A stretch of DNA of 6,169 bases, taken from Campylobacterota bacterium. GTDB lineage: Bacteria > Campylobacterota > Campylobacteria > Campylobacterales > Sulfurovaceae. The translations under genes were made by a program, and so were the position numbers. Position 1 is the first letter of the stretch, and every line of letters starts with the position of its first letter. The notes under the pieces are model-generated. The model had not been told where the DNA came from. It saw only the letters and a program-made list of their open reading frames with translations, and did no database searches. The stretch is taken from positions 1 to 6,169 of the forward strand of contig QMKT01000116.1 of the NCBI GenBank assembly GCA_003646505.1, given 5' to 3'. Below are positions 5,809 through 6,169 of the stretch, piece by piece.

Positions 5809-6169
5809 GATCTTCAGGTGTATCTATACCAAAACTCTCTGTTTTTACCTCTGTCATTGCAACATCATATCCATGATAAAGTGCTCTAAGCTGCTCTAGT
5901 TTTTCTATATGTTCAAGTGGAGAAGAGGAGAGCGTACAAAATTGACGTAGTGATCTGACCGTAAAGCCATAAATACCAAGATGTCCTTTATAACTGTCAA
6001 AATGATGGTCTCGTGGATAAGGTATTTTTGCTCTTGAAAAATATAAAGCGATATCCTCTTTATCTGTAACTACTTTAACGATATTAGGATCATCTGCTTC
6101 TGGATTGTTAATCGTTTTATAACATGAATTCATCATGATACGTTCATTATTTTTATTTTTGTTTGTAAG
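5777..6169 (-). CDS. kdsB: 3-deoxy-manno-octulosonate (CMP-KDO) cytidylyltransferase, C-terminal half, truncated by the window
   Basis: KdsB activates KDO with CTP to give CMP-KDO in the cytoplasm, the donor for the inner core of lipopolysaccharide. The frame remains open to the right edge, so the gene continues beyond 6169. The ATG at 6136 is an internal Met: codons upstream of it (LTNKNKNNERI) continue the family pattern. About 130 residues are visible of a family that is usually about 240-250 long. Diagnostic blocks are DPNIVKVV (visible residues 27-34), ALYFSRAKIPYPRD (41-54), HLGIYGF (63-69), SPLEHIEKLEQLRALYHG (83-100) and GIDTPEDLEKAI (114-125). The Asp in DTPEDL corresponds to a metal-coordinating Asp known in the family. 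The N-terminal nucleotide-binding part (the GSTRLPGKPL-type motif) is not in view. It is convergent with the pilus operon and functionally unrelated to it; its 3' end doubles as terminator sequence. Confidence 0.95.
   Translation of the reverse strand, partial: LTNKNKNNERIMMNSCYKTINNPEADDPNIVKVVTDKEDIALYFSRAKIPYPRDHHFDSYKGHLGIYGFTVRSLRQFCTLSSSPLEHIEKLEQLRALYHGYDVAMTEVKTESFGIDTPEDLEKAIKHHIL

Noticed and set aside
5777..6136. Treating the ATG at 6136 (- strand) as the start of a 119-aa protein.
   Set aside because: The frame continues to the right edge with residues fitting KdsB, and the conserved N-terminal nucleotide-binding half must lie beyond 6169.
1..6169. Mobile element, CRISPR array, tRNA/rRNA or toxin-antitoxin pair.
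   Set aside because: No transposase or integrase motif, no spaced direct repeats and no recognisable RNA gene were seen. The overlapping small genes are explained as pilus/competence components.

Overview
The window carries part of a type IV pilus / type II secretion-like assembly operon on the + strand. It is followed by the 3' half of an oppositely oriented lipopolysaccharide gene. The DNA is visibly AT-rich, the proteins are Lys/Ile/Asn-rich, the genes overlap or nearly touch, and the CMP-KDO synthetase implies a Gram-negative cell with LPS. Gene order and sequence style fit a member of the Campylobacterota (Sulfurimonas/Sulfurovum/Campylobacter-like). That placement is inference from style and synteny, not a database result.

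Layout: (1) 1-1173 +, C-terminal part of an MshL/PilQ/GspD-family outer-membrane secretin, open at the left edge. (2) 1163-1975 +, an AAA ATPase in the position of MshM (CtsP in Campylobacter). (3) 1968-2687 +, a single-pass membrane protein with a TPR-like periplasmic end, in the position of MshN (probably CtsX in Campylobacter). (4) 2745-4481 +, a GspE/PilB/MshE assembly ATPase with all nucleotide-binding boxes and a tetracysteine zinc site. (5) 4483-5730 +, a GspF/PilC/MshG polytopic platform protein. (6) 5777-6169 -, kdsB, with its N-terminal half beyond the right edge. Two adjacent hairpins at 5733-5808 separate the convergent transcripts; the larger one is built partly from the last codons and stop of kdsB.

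How the genes work together: the secretin forms the outer-membrane pore. The GspF-like protein is the inner-membrane platform, and the GspE-like ATPase drives addition of (pseudo)pilin subunits to it. The small AAA ATPase and the bitopic TPR protein are accessory factors of the MSHA/competence branch. The order secretin - AAA ATPase - bitopic protein - E ATPase - F protein matches both mshL-M-N-E-G of Vibrio MSHA and, as I recall it, the Campylobacter jejuni transformation cluster (ctsD-ctsP-ctsX-ctsE-ctsF). In an organism of this type DNA uptake is therefore the first functional hypothesis, with an MSHA-like pilus as the alternative. No pilin or prepilin peptidase gene is in the window.

I found no RNA gene, mobile element, CRISPR array or clear promoter. 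The system is a recognisable, divergent version of a known machine. The points most worth checking are the degenerate c-di-GMP-binding motif of the assembly ATPase, the two poly-A tracts in the membrane-protein gene, and the terminator embedded in kdsB.
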